64,000 nt of DNA from Bin75 sp965212135 (GTDB lineage: Bacteria > Nitrospirota > Nitrospiria > Nitrospirales > UBA8639). A program made the position numbers and the translations under genes. How positions within the stretch are numbered: position 1 is the stretch's first letter; every line of letters begins with the position of its first letter. The notes under the pieces are model-generated. The model saw only the letters and a list, made by a program, of their open reading frames with translations, made no database searches and was not told the origin of the DNA. The stretch is from assembly GCA_965212135.1 (NCBI GenBank), contig OZ243044.1, positions 62,001-126,000 of the forward strand, in the 5' to 3' direction. Positions 17,860 through 27,132 of the stretch are shown here, one piece after another.

Positions 17860-20318
17860 CGCCGAGTCTTTTTCGCGGGGAACGCCGCGACCCGTTTTTT
17901 TCGGTTCGACGATAAGAGTTTGGCCTCTATTGGTTTTGGCGTTTTGAGTGCGATGCGCATGCGGGGCGGTAATTGAAGCGCCGCGGCAAACACCTGATTC
18001 ACGGTTTCCGCAAAGATAATCTTCACGCCTTTGAGCAAATGTTTCGGGAGTTCTTCCAAATCTTTTGCGTTATGTTTGGGAAGAATGACCGTTGGAATGG
18101 CGGCTCGCTTGGTTGCGAGTATTTTTTCTTTTAATCCGCCGATAGGGAGTATGCGGCCGCGCAACGTGATTTCTCCCGTCATGGCCACGTCGTGGCGTGT
18201 GGGAATATTGGCCAGCCCCGAGGCGATGGCCGTGGCCATGGTGATTCCCGCCGAAGGTCCGTCCTTGGGGATGGCTCCCGCGGGGACGTGCACATGGACG
18301 TCGGTGTCGGCGAAGGTGTCCTGTTGAATGCCGAGAGCCTCGGCTTGGGTGCGGACGTAGCTCAATGCGGCCTGGGCGGACTCCTTCATAACGTCGCCGA
18401 GATGGCCGGTTAAGGTCAGGTTGCCCTTCCCCTTCATCCGAAGGGCTTCGACGTGAAGGGTCTCGCCGCCCGCTTCCGTCCATGCGAGTCCGGTCGCCAG
18501 CCCGACCTGGTCTTTTTCCTGTTCGGTTTCCGGGAGATGTTTCGAGACCCCCAAGTATTTACGGAGCGAGTGGGGCGTGAGGACAGACAGTTTGGGTTTG
18601 CCTTCGGCGACTCGCCTAGCCACTTTTCGCATGGTGTTGGCGATTTCTCGTTCCAGGTTTCGGACGCCGGCCTCGCGCGTATAGTGGGTGACGATTTTCT
18701 GAATGGCGGAATCGGTAATGCGAAAGTGTTTCTCGGAGATCCCATGTTCGTCCAGTTGTCGTGGAATGAGATAGCGGCGGGCAATCCCGAGTTTTTCTTC
18801 TTCGGTATATCCGGGAATTTCAATGATTTCCATCCGGTCTCGGAGAGCCGAAAGAATGGGATCAATGAGATTCGCCGTGGTGATGAACATCACGTTGCTG
18901 AGGTCGAACGGAACTCCCAAATAATGATCCGTGAACGCATGATTTTGCTCTGGGTCCAGGACCTCCAAAAGGGCGGCCGACGGATCGCCTCGGAAATCCA
19001 TCCCGACTTTGTCAATTTCATCCAGCATGAACACGGGATTATTGGTGCCCGCCTGTTTGATGCTTTGAAGAATGCGGCCGGGCAGGGCTCCGACGTACGT
19101 CCGGCGGTGTCCCCTGATTTCGGCTTCGTCGCGCACGCCTCCCAGACTCATGCGCACAAATTCTCGACCCAAGGCTCGTGCAATTGATTTTCCCAACGAA
19201 GTTTTGCCCACGCCGGGCGGGCCGACGAAGCAAAGAATCGGGCCTTTGAGTTTCTCTTTAAGTTTTCGCACGGCCAGATATTCGAGGATGCGTTCTTTAA
19301 CTTTTTCCAGATCATAGTGGTCGGCGTTGAGGACGTTGTGGGCGGCCTGGATATCCAGATTATCCGCGGAGGCGTGACTCCAGGGGATTTCGACCACCCA
19401 TTCCATATAGGTGCGCACCGTCGCCGCCTCGGCGGTGTCGGGGTGCATTTTTTCCAACCGCTTCAGTTGCTTGTCAGCTTCCTGCGCGACCTTTTCCGGC
19501 ATGCCGGCCTCCGCAATGCGCTTTCGAAATTCCGCCGCTTCTTCGGCGCGATCATCCAATTCTCCCAGTTCTTTTTGAATGGCTTTCAATTGTTCACGAA
19601 GGAAATATTCCCGCTGCGTTTTATCAATTTCATCCTTGGCATCGGCATGGATTTTTTGTTGCATTGACAGAACGTCCAGCTCTTTCGAGAGGATCTCGGT
19701 GACGCGCTTTAATCGGGTCAGCGGATCGTCAATTTCCAGGATTGCCTGGGTGGGATCCACTTTTATCCCGAGGTTAGACACAATCACGTCAGCCAGGCGG
19801 CCGGGCTCCTCCACGTTTTCGATGACCACCATGACGTCCGGCATGAAGACTTTGCCCAAACTGGCGATTCGGTCAATCTTTTCTTTTGCCGTGCGAATGA
19901 CGGCTTCGGTTTCGAGGGATGGGGCCCGTGCCACGGAATCCGGCATCGGATGAATGTGAACGGAATAAAACGGTTCGGATTGGATATAGTCAACAATTTT
20001 CGCCTTGGTCAGACCTTGAATGAGAATTTTGATCCGTTCGTCCGGGAGCTTCAGCATGCGCCTGATCATGCCGACCGTCCCGATTTCGAAAATGTCTTCG
20101 GGTTGCGGGGATTCCGTGTCGAAGGTTTTTTGGGTCGCCAATAACACCATTCTGTTGCCGGTGAGGGCGGTCTCAATCGCTTGAATGGACATTGCTCGCC
20201 CGACAAACAGGGGTAACACCATATGGGGAAAGACGACGATATCCCGGACGGGGACCAACGGCAAATGATCGGGCACGTCAATGTCTTGTGGAGCCGGATG
20301 GAGATCTTGATTCATCAC
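17856..20318 (-). CDS. lon: ATP-dependent protease Lon
   Basis: 820 residues. The cytoplasmic AAA+ protease removes misfolded and regulatory proteins. Domain order: the N-terminal LON substrate-binding domain (LPLVPVRDIVVFPHMV), a coiled-coil middle, the AAA+ module with Walker A GPPGVGKTSLGKS and Walker B VFMLDEIDK, and the C-terminal Ser-Lys protease with PKDGPSAG (catalytic Ser about 689) and GGLKEKILA (catalytic Lys about 732). The C-terminus carries about 30 extra residues, strongly basic, compared with E. coli Lon. A sigma70-type promoter is at 20488-20517. thiL overlaps its stop. Confidence 0.97.
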   Translation of the reverse strand: MMNQDLHPAPQDIDVPDHLPLVPVRDIVVFPHMVLPLFVGRAMSIQAIETALTGNRMVLLATQKTFDTESPQPEDIFEIGTVGMIRRMLKLPDERIKILIQGLTKAKIVDYIQSEPFYSVHIHPMPDSVARAPSLETEAVIRTAKEKIDRIASLGKVFMPDVMVVIENVEEPGRLADVIVSNLGIKVDPTQAILEIDDPLTRLKRVTEILSKELDVLSMQQKIHADAKDEIDKTQREYFLREQLKAIQKELGELDDRAEEAAEFRKRIAEAGMPEKVAQEADKQLKRLEKMHPDTAEAATVRTYMEWVVEIPWSHASADNLDIQAAHNVLNADHYDLEKVKERILEYLAVRKLKEKLKGPILCFVGPPGVGKTSLGKSIARALGREFVRMSLGGVRDEAEIRGHRRTYVGALPGRILQSIKQAGTNNPVFMLDEIDKVGMDFRGDPSAALLEVLDPEQNHAFTDHYLGVPFDLSNVMFITTANLIDPILSALRDRMEIIEIPGYTEEEKLGIARRYLIPRQLDEHGISEKHFRITDSAIQKIVTHYTREAGVRNLEREIANTMRKVARRVAEGKPKLSVLTPHSLRKYLGVSKHLPETEQEKDQVGLATGLAWTEAGGETLHVEALRMKGKGNLTLTGHLGDVMKESAQAALSYVRTQAEALGIQQDTFADTDVHVHVPAGAIPKDGPSAGITMATAIASGLANIPTRHDVAMTGEITLRGRILPIGGLKEKILATKRAAIPTVILPKHNAKDLEELPKHLLKGVKIIFAETVNQVFAAALQLPPRMRIALKTPKPIEAKLLSSNRKKRVAAFPAKKTRR

Positions 20319-20487
20319 GACACGTTCAACGCCCTTCTTGCATGATCGTTGTTACGGGTGCCACGGCATGAGAGAAAAAAGCTGGTTTGGGGTTGCAAGA
20401 CAAGGGTGGACAATGAATCGTGTTTCGTTGATCCATGCGTGTTGCGACGACAGTGTTTGCCGAGGTGTTTTCTCAACGGGTCTTTCG

Positions 20488-20517
20488 ATAGTAGGTGAAT
20501 GAAAAAATGAAAGTCAA
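20488..20517 (-). promoter_or_regulatory. Promoter of lon
   Basis: On the minus strand TTGACT (20512-20517), an 18-base spacer and TACTAT (20488-20493). Confidence 0.6.
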
Positions 20518-20545
20518 GGAAGGACAATCCACGAGATGACAAAAC

Positions 20546-20574
20546 TTTACAAGTCTCAGGCCGCCATTTATAAT
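20546..20574 (+). promoter_or_regulatory. Promoter of the bamA/lpx cluster
   Basis: TTTACA (20546-20551), a 17-base spacer and a perfect TATAAT (20569-20574). It is the only strong promoter I found at the head of the plus-strand envelope cluster. Confidence 0.7.
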
Positions 20575-20735
20575 GTCATCGGCTGACCTTCCTTTTCAAT
20601 CGTGTGATTGTCTGAAGCAGACCCTTGGATGAGAACGTGTCCGGTTTGTCGAGCGTTTTCAGGTGAGGGCGATTTGTGTCGCCGCTCACATGTCTCATGA
20701 CGATACTTTCGCCACAAAGACCAGCGAGCGGTGAC

Positions 20736-23072
20736 ATGAACAGCACGGCAAGGCAGTCTTGTCTCCGCCTGTTCCTGCCCGGGATGCTTCGGAAATCCCT
20801 TGGAATATGCGGCACGATTTTTTGGTGTGGGAGTATTGTCCTGAGTATGCCGTCACTCGGCTTCAGCCAGGATGTGAGCCAAAGCCCACCGTTACTGGTG
20901 GACAGCGTGACGGTTCAAGGGAATCAACGCATCGAGCCATCGGCGATCCTCGGACAAATTACTCTTCAAGCGGGCGATCCGGTAACGGAGCAGGTCGTGC
21001 GTGACCAAATTCGCCTGGTTTACGACATGGGATTTTTTGAAGATGTGCGCGTCCAGACTGAAACGGCGCCGACGGGCGTGCAGGTGATTTTTGTGGTGAA
21101 GGAAAAGCCATTTGTGGTTGAGATTGTCTTTGATGGGAACGACGCGTTGTCGGAGGATAAGTTACAAGAAGTCCTCACACTGCAGAATCAAGCGTTTCTG
21201 GATCAGCAAGCGATTAAAATAAACGCGGAAAAGATTCGGGAGAAATATGAAAAGGATGGGTATCATAAAGTAAAAATCATCCCGATTGTTCGGGCGTTGG
21301 ATGAGAGCCGCAATCGGGTGACGTTTTTTATTCAGGAAGGCGATCGCGCCAAGATCCAGTCGATCCGTTTTGTCGGAATGACCATCTTCGATAGGAGTGA
21401 CTTGTTGGAAGTCATGGCCAATCGTGAATGGAGCGTGTTTTTTTCTCTCTTGACGGACGCCGGAATCTTGCACAGAGAAGAACTTGACAATGACGTGGAA
21501 CGCATCAAGGAATTTTATTCGAACCGGGGGTATCTCGACGTCCAGATCGGTCCGCCCGGCATTGAATTGAGCGGCGACAAAGAATCCGTCACCCTGACGT
21601 TTCGAATTATTGAGGGGCATCCCTATACGGTTCGAACGGTTCAATATGAAGACAACACGGTCTTTGACGACGCAGAACTTGCCCGGCATTCGTTTCTCCA
21701 CGTTGAGGATGTGTTTCAACGGACGACGATTCGGGACGAGGTCTCCCGCGTGACGGACCTCTATGGGGCCAAAGGGTACTCCTTTGCAGAAGTGACGCCG
21801 GGGTTGGCTCCGAACGATGACACGCTTACGACTGACGTGACCTTTACCATTGACGAAGGCGCCCTGATTCGCGTGAGAGAAATTCACATTACCGGGAATG
21901 ACAAGACGCGGGATAACGTCATTCGGCGAGAGTTGCGTGTGGATGAGCAGGAAGTCATTAATTCGGTGGCCATGAAGCGAAGTTTTCAACGGCTCAACAA
22001 TTTGAACTTTTTTGAGACCGTCGAAATTCTTCCCGAGCAGGTCGAGGAAGATAAAGTTGATCTTGGGGTGCAAGTCAAAGAGAAACCCACGGGCCGGTTC
22101 AGCGTCGGCGGCGGGTTTAGCACCCTTGATCGTTTTACCGCCATTGCCAATATCTCGGAAGGCAATTTGTTGGGATTGGGGTATCTGGTTCGGGTTCGCG
22201 GGCAAATAGGATCGCGTCGGACCATTGGGGTCTTAACCTTCAGGAATCCGGCGTTGTTTGACGGTCTGACGTCTTTTCAAGTCAACGGGTTTAGCACGGA
22301 AACCAATTATTTGACTTATGAAGAAGAAAGAATAGGGGCCACGGTCCAGTTTGGACGGGCTATTTCCGAATATATTACCGGAAGTTTGACCCTGGTCGGA
22401 GAGGCGATTAAAATTAAAAATCCGGTCAGTAACGCGGCCCAGTCCATTGTTGACCAAGTAGGGACGCAATCCACGACGGGGTTTCGCGCGAATCTTTTCC
22501 GTGACACGCGGGACTATTTCCAGGATCCTCGCCGCGGGTCGCGCTCGGGTGTTCGCGTCGGCTTTGGGACCGAAGTCTTCGGCGGGACGAATAATTTTTA
22601 TCGGCTCGAGCTTGATGGGCTCAAATATATCCCGTTGCCATTTTGGGACCTGCGAACGGCGTTCCGCGGTCGTTTCGGATTAGGTCAAGGGTATGGGGGG
22701 GATTCCCTGCCGTTGACGGAACTCTTTTTTGTCGGTGGCATTAACACGGTGCGTGGGTTTCGATTTGGGCGGGCGGGTCCAGTGACCTCAAGCGGAACGC
22801 TGGAGGGGGGCACGAAACAGCTGATTTTGAATGCCGAGCTGATTATTCCGGTGCTGCCCAGCGCGAAGTTAAACGGTGTGCTCTTTTTTGATTATGGCAA
22901 AGGATTCGCGACCAGCGAAGACTTGGATTTGGATTTGCGGCCCGCAACCGGATTGGAAGTGCGGTGGATTTCGCCGTTTGGTCCTTTGCGCGCGGCTGTG
23001 GGTCTCAATTTAGATACTCAACCCCAAGAGCAGGGCACCGTGTTTGAGTTTTCGGTTGGGAATGTCTTTTAA
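20736..23072 (+). CDS. bamA: Outer membrane protein assembly factor BamA
   Basis: 778 residues from the ATG at 20736; the frame is open 60 bases upstream but this start gives a sensible signal peptide ending near SLGFSQD. BamA folds beta-barrel proteins into the outer membrane. Five POTRA domains are visible as repeating units (for example VDSVTVQGNQRIEPSAIL, VEIVFDGNDAL, IQSIRFVGMTIF, YTVRTVQYEDNTVF, VREIHITGNDKT). The C-terminal Omp85 barrel follows, with the lid-loop VRGF motif (GGINTVRGFRFG) and a terminal Phe (SVGNVF). The skp homologue follows after 9 bases, the usual order. Confidence 0.95.
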   Translation: MNSTARQSCLRLFLPGMLRKSLGICGTIFWCGSIVLSMPSLGFSQDVSQSPPLLVDSVTVQGNQRIEPSAILGQITLQAGDPVTEQVVRDQIRLVYDMGFFEDVRVQTETAPTGVQVIFVVKEKPFVVEIVFDGNDALSEDKLQEVLTLQNQAFLDQQAIKINAEKIREKYEKDGYHKVKIIPIVRALDESRNRVTFFIQEGDRAKIQSIRFVGMTIFDRSDLLEVMANREWSVFFSLLTDAGILHREELDNDVERIKEFYSNRGYLDVQIGPPGIELSGDKESVTLTFRIIEGHPYTVRTVQYEDNTVFDDAELARHSFLHVEDVFQRTTIRDEVSRVTDLYGAKGYSFAEVTPGLAPNDDTLTTDVTFTIDEGALIRVREIHITGNDKTRDNVIRRELRVDEQEVINSVAMKRSFQRLNNLNFFETVEILPEQVEEDKVDLGVQVKEKPTGRFSVGGGFSTLDRFTAIANISEGNLLGLGYLVRVRGQIGSRRTIGVLTFRNPALFDGLTSFQVNGFSTETNYLTYEEERIGATVQFGRAISEYITGSLTLVGEAIKIKNPVSNAAQSIVDQVGTQSTTGFRANLFRDTRDYFQDPRRGSRSGVRVGFGTEVFGGTNNFYRLELDGLKYIPLPFWDLRTAFRGRFGLGQGYGGDSLPLTELFFVGGINTVRGFRFGRAGPVTSSGTLEGGTKQLILNAELIIPVLPSAKLNGVLFFDYGKGFATSEDLDLDLRPATGLEVRWISPFGPLRAAVGLNLDTQPQEQGTVFEFSVGNVF

Positions 23073-23081
23073 GGGACGATC

Positions 23082-23699
23082 GTGTTGAGACCGGCCACTG
23101 CAATCCGTGTGTCGTTACGGCTTCGCGCGGGTGCGGCGTTCGCGGGTGCGGCGTTGCTGTCTTGTGTGGCGACGGGCTGTTCAACGACGTTGTTGGAATC
23201 GTCTGACGCAGGCGGTCAAGCGTCATCTGCCGGTTCATCCATGCCGGTGCCCATCGCGGTGGTGGATACGCAATGGTTATTGAACAAGTCGAAGATGGGA
23301 CAACAAGTCAATGAGACCCTCAACCAGTTCATGACGGACCGGCGGGCGTTGATTGAACTCGAACAAAAAGAACTGCGGAATCTGGAGAGTGAATTATTGC
23401 GCCTCAGCGGCGTCTTGAATCCCTTGGCCAAGCAGCAAAAGGAAGAACAGTTGCGCCGGCGTATGTTGGACTATCAACAAAAAGTTGATGACATGAACCA
23501 GGAGTTTCAAGCCAAACGGGCTGAGCTGTTAGACGAATTTCGCGACTACGTTGATGGGGTGGTGCAACAAATTGCTCAACGGCAGGGGATGGTTTTGGTT
23601 GTGGAAAAGGGCCAGAATACTTCGACCCGATATTATAAACCGGGCCTGGATTTTTCTTCGGAAGTGTTGGAATCCTTAGATCAGAGCTTTGATCAGTAA
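23082..23699 (+). CDS. Skp/OmpH-family periplasmic chaperone, possible lipoprotein
   Basis: 205 residues, starting at a GTG with AAGGGA 5 bases upstream. The body (about 60-200) is the Skp type: an IAVVDTQWLLNKSKMG start, a long charged coiled coil (QKELRNLESELLRLSG through VDDMNQEFQAKRAELLDEF), and a closing MVLVVEKGQ strand. Skp holds unfolded outer membrane proteins for BamA, which lies immediately upstream. The N-terminus is unusual: a hydrophobic stretch ends in VATGC followed by a Ser/Gly-rich linker, as in lipoproteins, although Ala at -3 is a weak lipobox. The usual next gene lpxD is missing; fabZ follows. Confidence 0.85.
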   Translation: MLRPATAIRVSLRLRAGAAFAGAALLSCVATGCSTTLLESSDAGGQASSAGSSMPVPIAVVDTQWLLNKSKMGQQVNETLNQFMTDRRALIELEQKELRNLESELLRLSGVLNPLAKQQKEEQLRRRMLDYQQKVDDMNQEFQAKRAELLDEFRDYVDGVVQQIAQRQGMVLVVEKGQNTSTRYYKPGLDFSSEVLESLDQSFDQ

Positions 23700-23784
23700 G
23701 GCCAACCCGATGGGCCGTGCGACGTTCCAGTGACGGCGCCCGGTGGCGGCACGTGCCTGTGTGTTTTAGAGCGAGGATGATGGG

Positions 23785-24276
23785 ATGAACGATCAGAGGG
23801 CCGGCAGAGACCCTGTTCTAGAGACGAGTGCCCTGCAAGCCATTCTTCCGCATCGGTACCCGTTTTTGCTTGTGGATCGCGTGGTGGAGCTTGAGCCTGA
23901 GCATCGGGCGGTCGGATTGAAAAACGTGACGATCAATGAGCCATACTTTCAGGGCCATTTCCCCGGCCGGCCCATTTTCCCCGGCGTCCTTATCGTCGAA
24001 GCTCTTGCCCAATTGGGTGGGGTGTTGGCTATTCAATCGTTGCGCGTTGGTGACGCGCCGGTCCTGTATCTGACGGGCATTGAAAAAGCGAAGTTTCGGA
24101 AGCCGGTGCGGCCGGGGGATCAAATACGTTTGGAGGTCACAGTGCTCAAACGCCGGCCGCCGTTTTGGAAAATGCGAGGGAAGGCCTTTGTCGGGTCCGA
24201 ACTTGTTTGTGAGCTTGAATCAACGGCGATGGTGTCGTCAGAGGATGCGAAAACCCCGAATGCCGAGACGAGTTAG
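23785..24276 (+). CDS. fabZ: 3-hydroxyacyl-ACP dehydratase FabZ
   Basis: 163 residues. It dehydrates (3R)-hydroxyacyl-ACP in fatty acid elongation and competes with LpxA for the same substrate pool. The hot-dog fold signatures are ILPHRYPFLLVDRV (catalytic His), the FQGHFPGRPIFPGVLIVEALAQ helix (catalytic Glu), and AKFRKPVRPGDQ. It sits at its normal place between the bamA/skp pair and lpxA, 40 bases before lpxA. Confidence 0.96.
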   Translation: MNDQRAGRDPVLETSALQAILPHRYPFLLVDRVVELEPEHRAVGLKNVTINEPYFQGHFPGRPIFPGVLIVEALAQLGGVLAIQSLRVGDAPVLYLTGIEKAKFRKPVRPGDQIRLEVTVLKRRPPFWKMRGKAFVGSELVCELESTAMVSSEDAKTPNAETS

Positions 24277-24316
24277 CTTGTCTCTGTTTCGACGAAACCT
24301 GTGATAGGCGGTTGCG

Positions 24317-25126
24317 ATGTCCATTCATCCCACGGCGTTTGTGCATCCCAAGGCTGAACTCGATGCAGACGTGACTGTTGGTCCTTTTTGCGTGATTGGC
24401 GAACACGTGGCCATCGGCAGAGGAACCGCATTGGGTTCTCATGTGTGCATTGAAGGTATGACAGCAATCGGTCAACGGTGTAAAATTTTTTCCTACGTAT
24501 CCATAGGATCGCCTCCGCAACATCTTCAGTATCATGACGAACCGACTCGTGTCCGTATTGGCGATGAAAACATTTTGCGAGAGTTCGTCACGATTCATCG
24601 CGGGACGGCGTTTGGCGGAGGCGTCACGACGATTGGCCGGCATAATTTTCTGATGGCGTATGTGCATATCGCGCATGATTGTCACGTCGGCAATGACGTG
24701 GTCATGGCCAATGCCGCGACCCTTGCCGGGCATGTCCTGATTGGGAATAGCGTCGTCATTGGCGGATTAGTCGGCGTGCATCAATACGTGCGGATTGGAG
24801 ATTACGCCATGATTGGCGGATGCTCGGCCGTGGTGAGAGACGTGCCTCCGTTCATGCGTGCTGCCGGGAATCGAGCCAATCTTTATGGAGTGAATGCCAT
24901 TGGTCTGCGTCGCGGGGATATTGCGACTCAGCGGATCCGAGTGTTGAAACAGGCCTATCAATTGCTGTTCCGAAAAAGGCAGCGAATGGCCGATGCCATT
25001 AAACTGGCTCGTCATCAATTTCAAGATAGCCCGGACGTCCTGGTCCTGCTCACGTTTTTGGAGACTTCGACGCGCGGGATCTGTCGTTCCGTACGAAAGA
25101 GTCGGGACGATCAAGAAGAATTTTAG
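24317..25126 (+). CDS. lpxA: UDP-N-acetylglucosamine acyltransferase LpxA
   Basis: 269 residues. It catalyses the first step of lipid A synthesis, transferring a 3-hydroxyacyl chain from ACP to UDP-GlcNAc (or to the 3-amino analogue). The N-terminal two thirds are a left-handed beta-helix of hexapeptide repeats (VTVGPFCVIGEHVAIGRG and on). The catalytic histidine is in MAYVHIAHDCHVGND, and the C-terminal helical bundle begins after NAIGLRRGD. A Gfo/Idh-type dehydrogenase in the same cluster raises the question of whether the acceptor is the 3-amino sugar. Confidence 0.96.
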   Translation: MSIHPTAFVHPKAELDADVTVGPFCVIGEHVAIGRGTALGSHVCIEGMTAIGQRCKIFSYVSIGSPPQHLQYHDEPTRVRIGDENILREFVTIHRGTAFGGGVTTIGRHNFLMAYVHIAHDCHVGNDVVMANAATLAGHVLIGNSVVIGGLVGVHQYVRIGDYAMIGGCSAVVRDVPPFMRAAGNRANLYGVNAIGLRRGDIATQRIRVLKQAYQLLFRKRQRMADAIKLARHQFQDSPDVLVLLTFLETSTRGICRSVRKSRDDQEEF

Positions 25127-25138
25127 GCGGTCACGCGG

Positions 25139-25993
25139 TTGGCAACTCCAGAACGTCCGTCTTCGACTCCCCCTCTCCCGACCGCCGGCGGATGGATCGG
25201 CCTCATCGCAGGGAATGGCCGGTTTCCCCTCATTTTTGCCGAGAATGCCAGAAAACTCGGGTTGCGAGTCTCGGCCGTCGCCCATCAGGGTGAGACGGCC
25301 CCCGAGTTAGAGCAGGTTGTTGACCGGATGCATTGGGTTCGCGTTGGTCAATTTGGAAAAGTTATTCAAGCGTTGCAAGGTGACGGTGTGCAGCAAGCCG
25401 TGATGCTTGGGGGGATGAAAAAAACCCTGCTTTTTTCCGGCGTTCGTCCAGACTTCCGGGCCATTGCGTTGTTCAGCAAACTGAAATCGTGGAAGGATGA
25501 TCATATTCTCCGGGCTTTTGCCGATGGCCTTGAAGAGGAAGGGATTACGATTCGGGAATCCACTTTTGGGTTGTCTGACATTCTGGTCCCGGAAGGGGTG
25601 ATGACGCGGCGGAGCCCGTCCAGGAAGGAACAGGATGACGTGTTCTATGGATGGAGCGTTGCGAAAGAGAGTGGCCGAATGGATATTGGCCAGTGTGTGG
25701 TGGTCAAGGATCGCGTGATTGTCGCGGTTGAAGCGGTTGAAGGGACGGATGAAGCCATCCGGCGCGGTGGTCGATTGGCTCGGAAGGGGGCCGTGGTCGT
25801 CAAGTGTTGCAAGCCTCAGCAGGATTTACGTTTTGATTTGCCCGCGGTTGGGCCCCACACGATCGCGGCGATGGATGAGGTGAAGGCGTCCGTACTCGCC
25901 ATCGAGGCCCGCAAGACGATTATGCTTGATCGAGAGGAGATGCTGGACAAAGCGCATCGGGCTGGTGTCGCGATTATTGGCGTCGCGGGGTAA
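25139..25993 (+). CDS. lpxI: UDP-2,3-diacylglucosamine pyrophosphatase LpxI
   Basis: 284 residues, TTG start at 25139, 12 bases after the lpxA stop. LpxI hydrolyses UDP-2,3-diacylglucosamine to lipid X and UMP, replacing LpxH in alpha-proteobacteria and many other phyla. Family marks are WIGLIAGNGRFPLIFAENAR at the N-terminus and GVMTRRSPSRKEQDDVFYGW in the middle. The C-terminal catalytic domain has EAVEGTDEAIRRGG, VVVKCCKPQQDLRFDLPAVG and VLAIEARKTIMLDRE. It was long annotated as DUF1009. No LpxH is in the window. Confidence 0.94.
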   Translation: MATPERPSSTPPLPTAGGWIGLIAGNGRFPLIFAENARKLGLRVSAVAHQGETAPELEQVVDRMHWVRVGQFGKVIQALQGDGVQQAVMLGGMKKTLLFSGVRPDFRAIALFSKLKSWKDDHILRAFADGLEEEGITIRESTFGLSDILVPEGVMTRRSPSRKEQDDVFYGWSVAKESGRMDIGQCVVVKDRVIVAVEAVEGTDEAIRRGGRLARKGAVVVKCCKPQQDLRFDLPAVGPHTIAAMDEVKASVLAIEARKTIMLDREEMLDKAHRAGVAIIGVAG

Positions 25994-26145
25994 GGAGATG
26001 CGGCGGCGTTCCTTGTTGCCGCACCCCACAGGTTTTTGGCCGTCCCCGGGTCGTTGCCTGCGTGCTGCCACTGCCCCGCTGATGATGACGGACGTGCGGG
26101 TGGTTCGGTTGTTTCGGACGACGGTCAATCTCAAGAAGACTTACG

Positions 26146-27117
26146 ATGACGGCAGCACTGAAAGTCGGCGTGATAGGCGTTGGACATCTTGGTCAACACC
26201 ATGCCCGTATTTATTCCGAATTGCCGCAAACGCAATTGGTCGGCGTCGCTGATATTGATGACCAGCGACGGGCTGCAACAGGCAACTGTTTCGGGGTGCC
26301 GAATTTTTCGCGTTATCAGGATTTGCTGAAGCGCGTCGCCGCGGTCAGTGTTGCCGTGCCCACGTCGCAGCATCTGGAGGTGGCGCGGGACTGCCTTGCG
26401 GCCGGCGTCCATGTCCTGGTTGAAAAGCCCATTGCCGTCACGCCGGCGGAAGGACGGCTGATGGTTCGCTGTGCGCAGGAGAACGGGTTGATCTTGCAGG
26501 TGGGGCACGTGGAGCGGTTTAATCCCGTCATCGGTCTGGTCAGAGAGCGTCTTGCGCATCCGCGGTTTATCGAATGTCACCGCCTCGCACCGTTTCAATC
26601 ACGGGGGACCGACGTGGACGTGGCGTTGGACTTGATGATTCATGACGTGGATCTTGTGTTGTCTTTTGGGTTGGGGCAGGTCAAAAAAGTGGAAGCCGTG
26701 GGCCTGGCGGTCCTTTCCTCGCTGATTGATTTTGCCCATGCTCGCGTGGAGTTTTCCGATGACTGTGTCGTGAATTTTACGGCGAGCCGAATGTCAACGG
26801 GCCGTTTACGAAAAATGCGCCTCTTCCAGGACAATCTGTATCTTTCCGTTGATTTTCACTCTCGCCGAGGCATTGTGTATCGCCAAACGGGACCCATGGG
26901 CGCTGACGCATCCGTGGTTGAGGAAGCCATTCAGGGAGGCGATGCGGAACCGCTGAAACGGGAATTGGAAGTTTTTGTCCAATCCATTCAAACGGGCGCT
27001 CCGGGTGGCGTCTCCGGTGAAGAGGGGGTGGCCGCCCTGGACGTGGTCCACGAAATTTGCCAGGCGATCCGCGGCGCGACTTCTCTGCCGTCCGGGCGTT
27101 CAGCCTCAATGCCGTAG
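26146..27117 (+). CDS. Gfo/Idh/MocA-family oxidoreductase in the lpx operon
   Basis: 323 residues. An N-terminal Rossmann domain (KVGVIGVGHLGQHHARIY) with the family EKPIAVTPAEG motif (catalytic-region Lys) is followed by an alpha/beta C-terminal domain (ALDLMIHDVDLVLSF). Its position between lpxI and lpxB suggests a lipid A or nucleotide-sugar job. In Acidithiobacillus and Leptospira the same family supplies GnnA, which oxidises UDP-GlcNAc at C3 before the aminotransferase GnnB makes UDP-GlcNAc3N. No GnnB-like aminotransferase is next to it here, so that role is only a hypothesis. A 152-bp gap containing a TGCGGC/GCCGCA hairpin precedes it. Confidence 0.88.
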   Translation: MTAALKVGVIGVGHLGQHHARIYSELPQTQLVGVADIDDQRRAATGNCFGVPNFSRYQDLLKRVAAVSVAVPTSQHLEVARDCLAAGVHVLVEKPIAVTPAEGRLMVRCAQENGLILQVGHVERFNPVIGLVRERLAHPRFIECHRLAPFQSRGTDVDVALDLMIHDVDLVLSFGLGQVKKVEAVGLAVLSSLIDFAHARVEFSDDCVVNFTASRMSTGRLRKMRLFQDNLYLSVDFHSRRGIVYRQTGPMGADASVVEEAIQGGDAEPLKRELEVFVQSIQTGAPGGVSGEEGVAALDVVHEICQAIRGATSLPSGRSASMP

Positions 27118-27132
27118 CGGTGCGCGTGGAGC

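Larger units (their letters stand above)
20319..20735. other. Divergent lon/bamA regulatory region
   Basis: This 417-bp gap holds no convincing gene. It contains two divergent sigma70-type promoters, for lon on the minus strand (20488-20517) and bamA on the plus strand (20546-20574). Their -35 boxes are about 30 bases apart, so one bound regulator could affect both. The leaders are long (about 165 and 155 bases). I saw no CIRCE-type inverted repeat. Confidence 0.6.

Noticed and set aside
17740..17900. Thiamine (TPP) riboswitch before thiL
   Set aside because: thiL overlaps the end of lon; there is no leader.
21162..22205. A 347-codon open frame antisense to bamA
   Set aside because: It lies entirely opposite the POTRA-barrel part of bamA, which is clearly coding; no start signal or recognisable domain.
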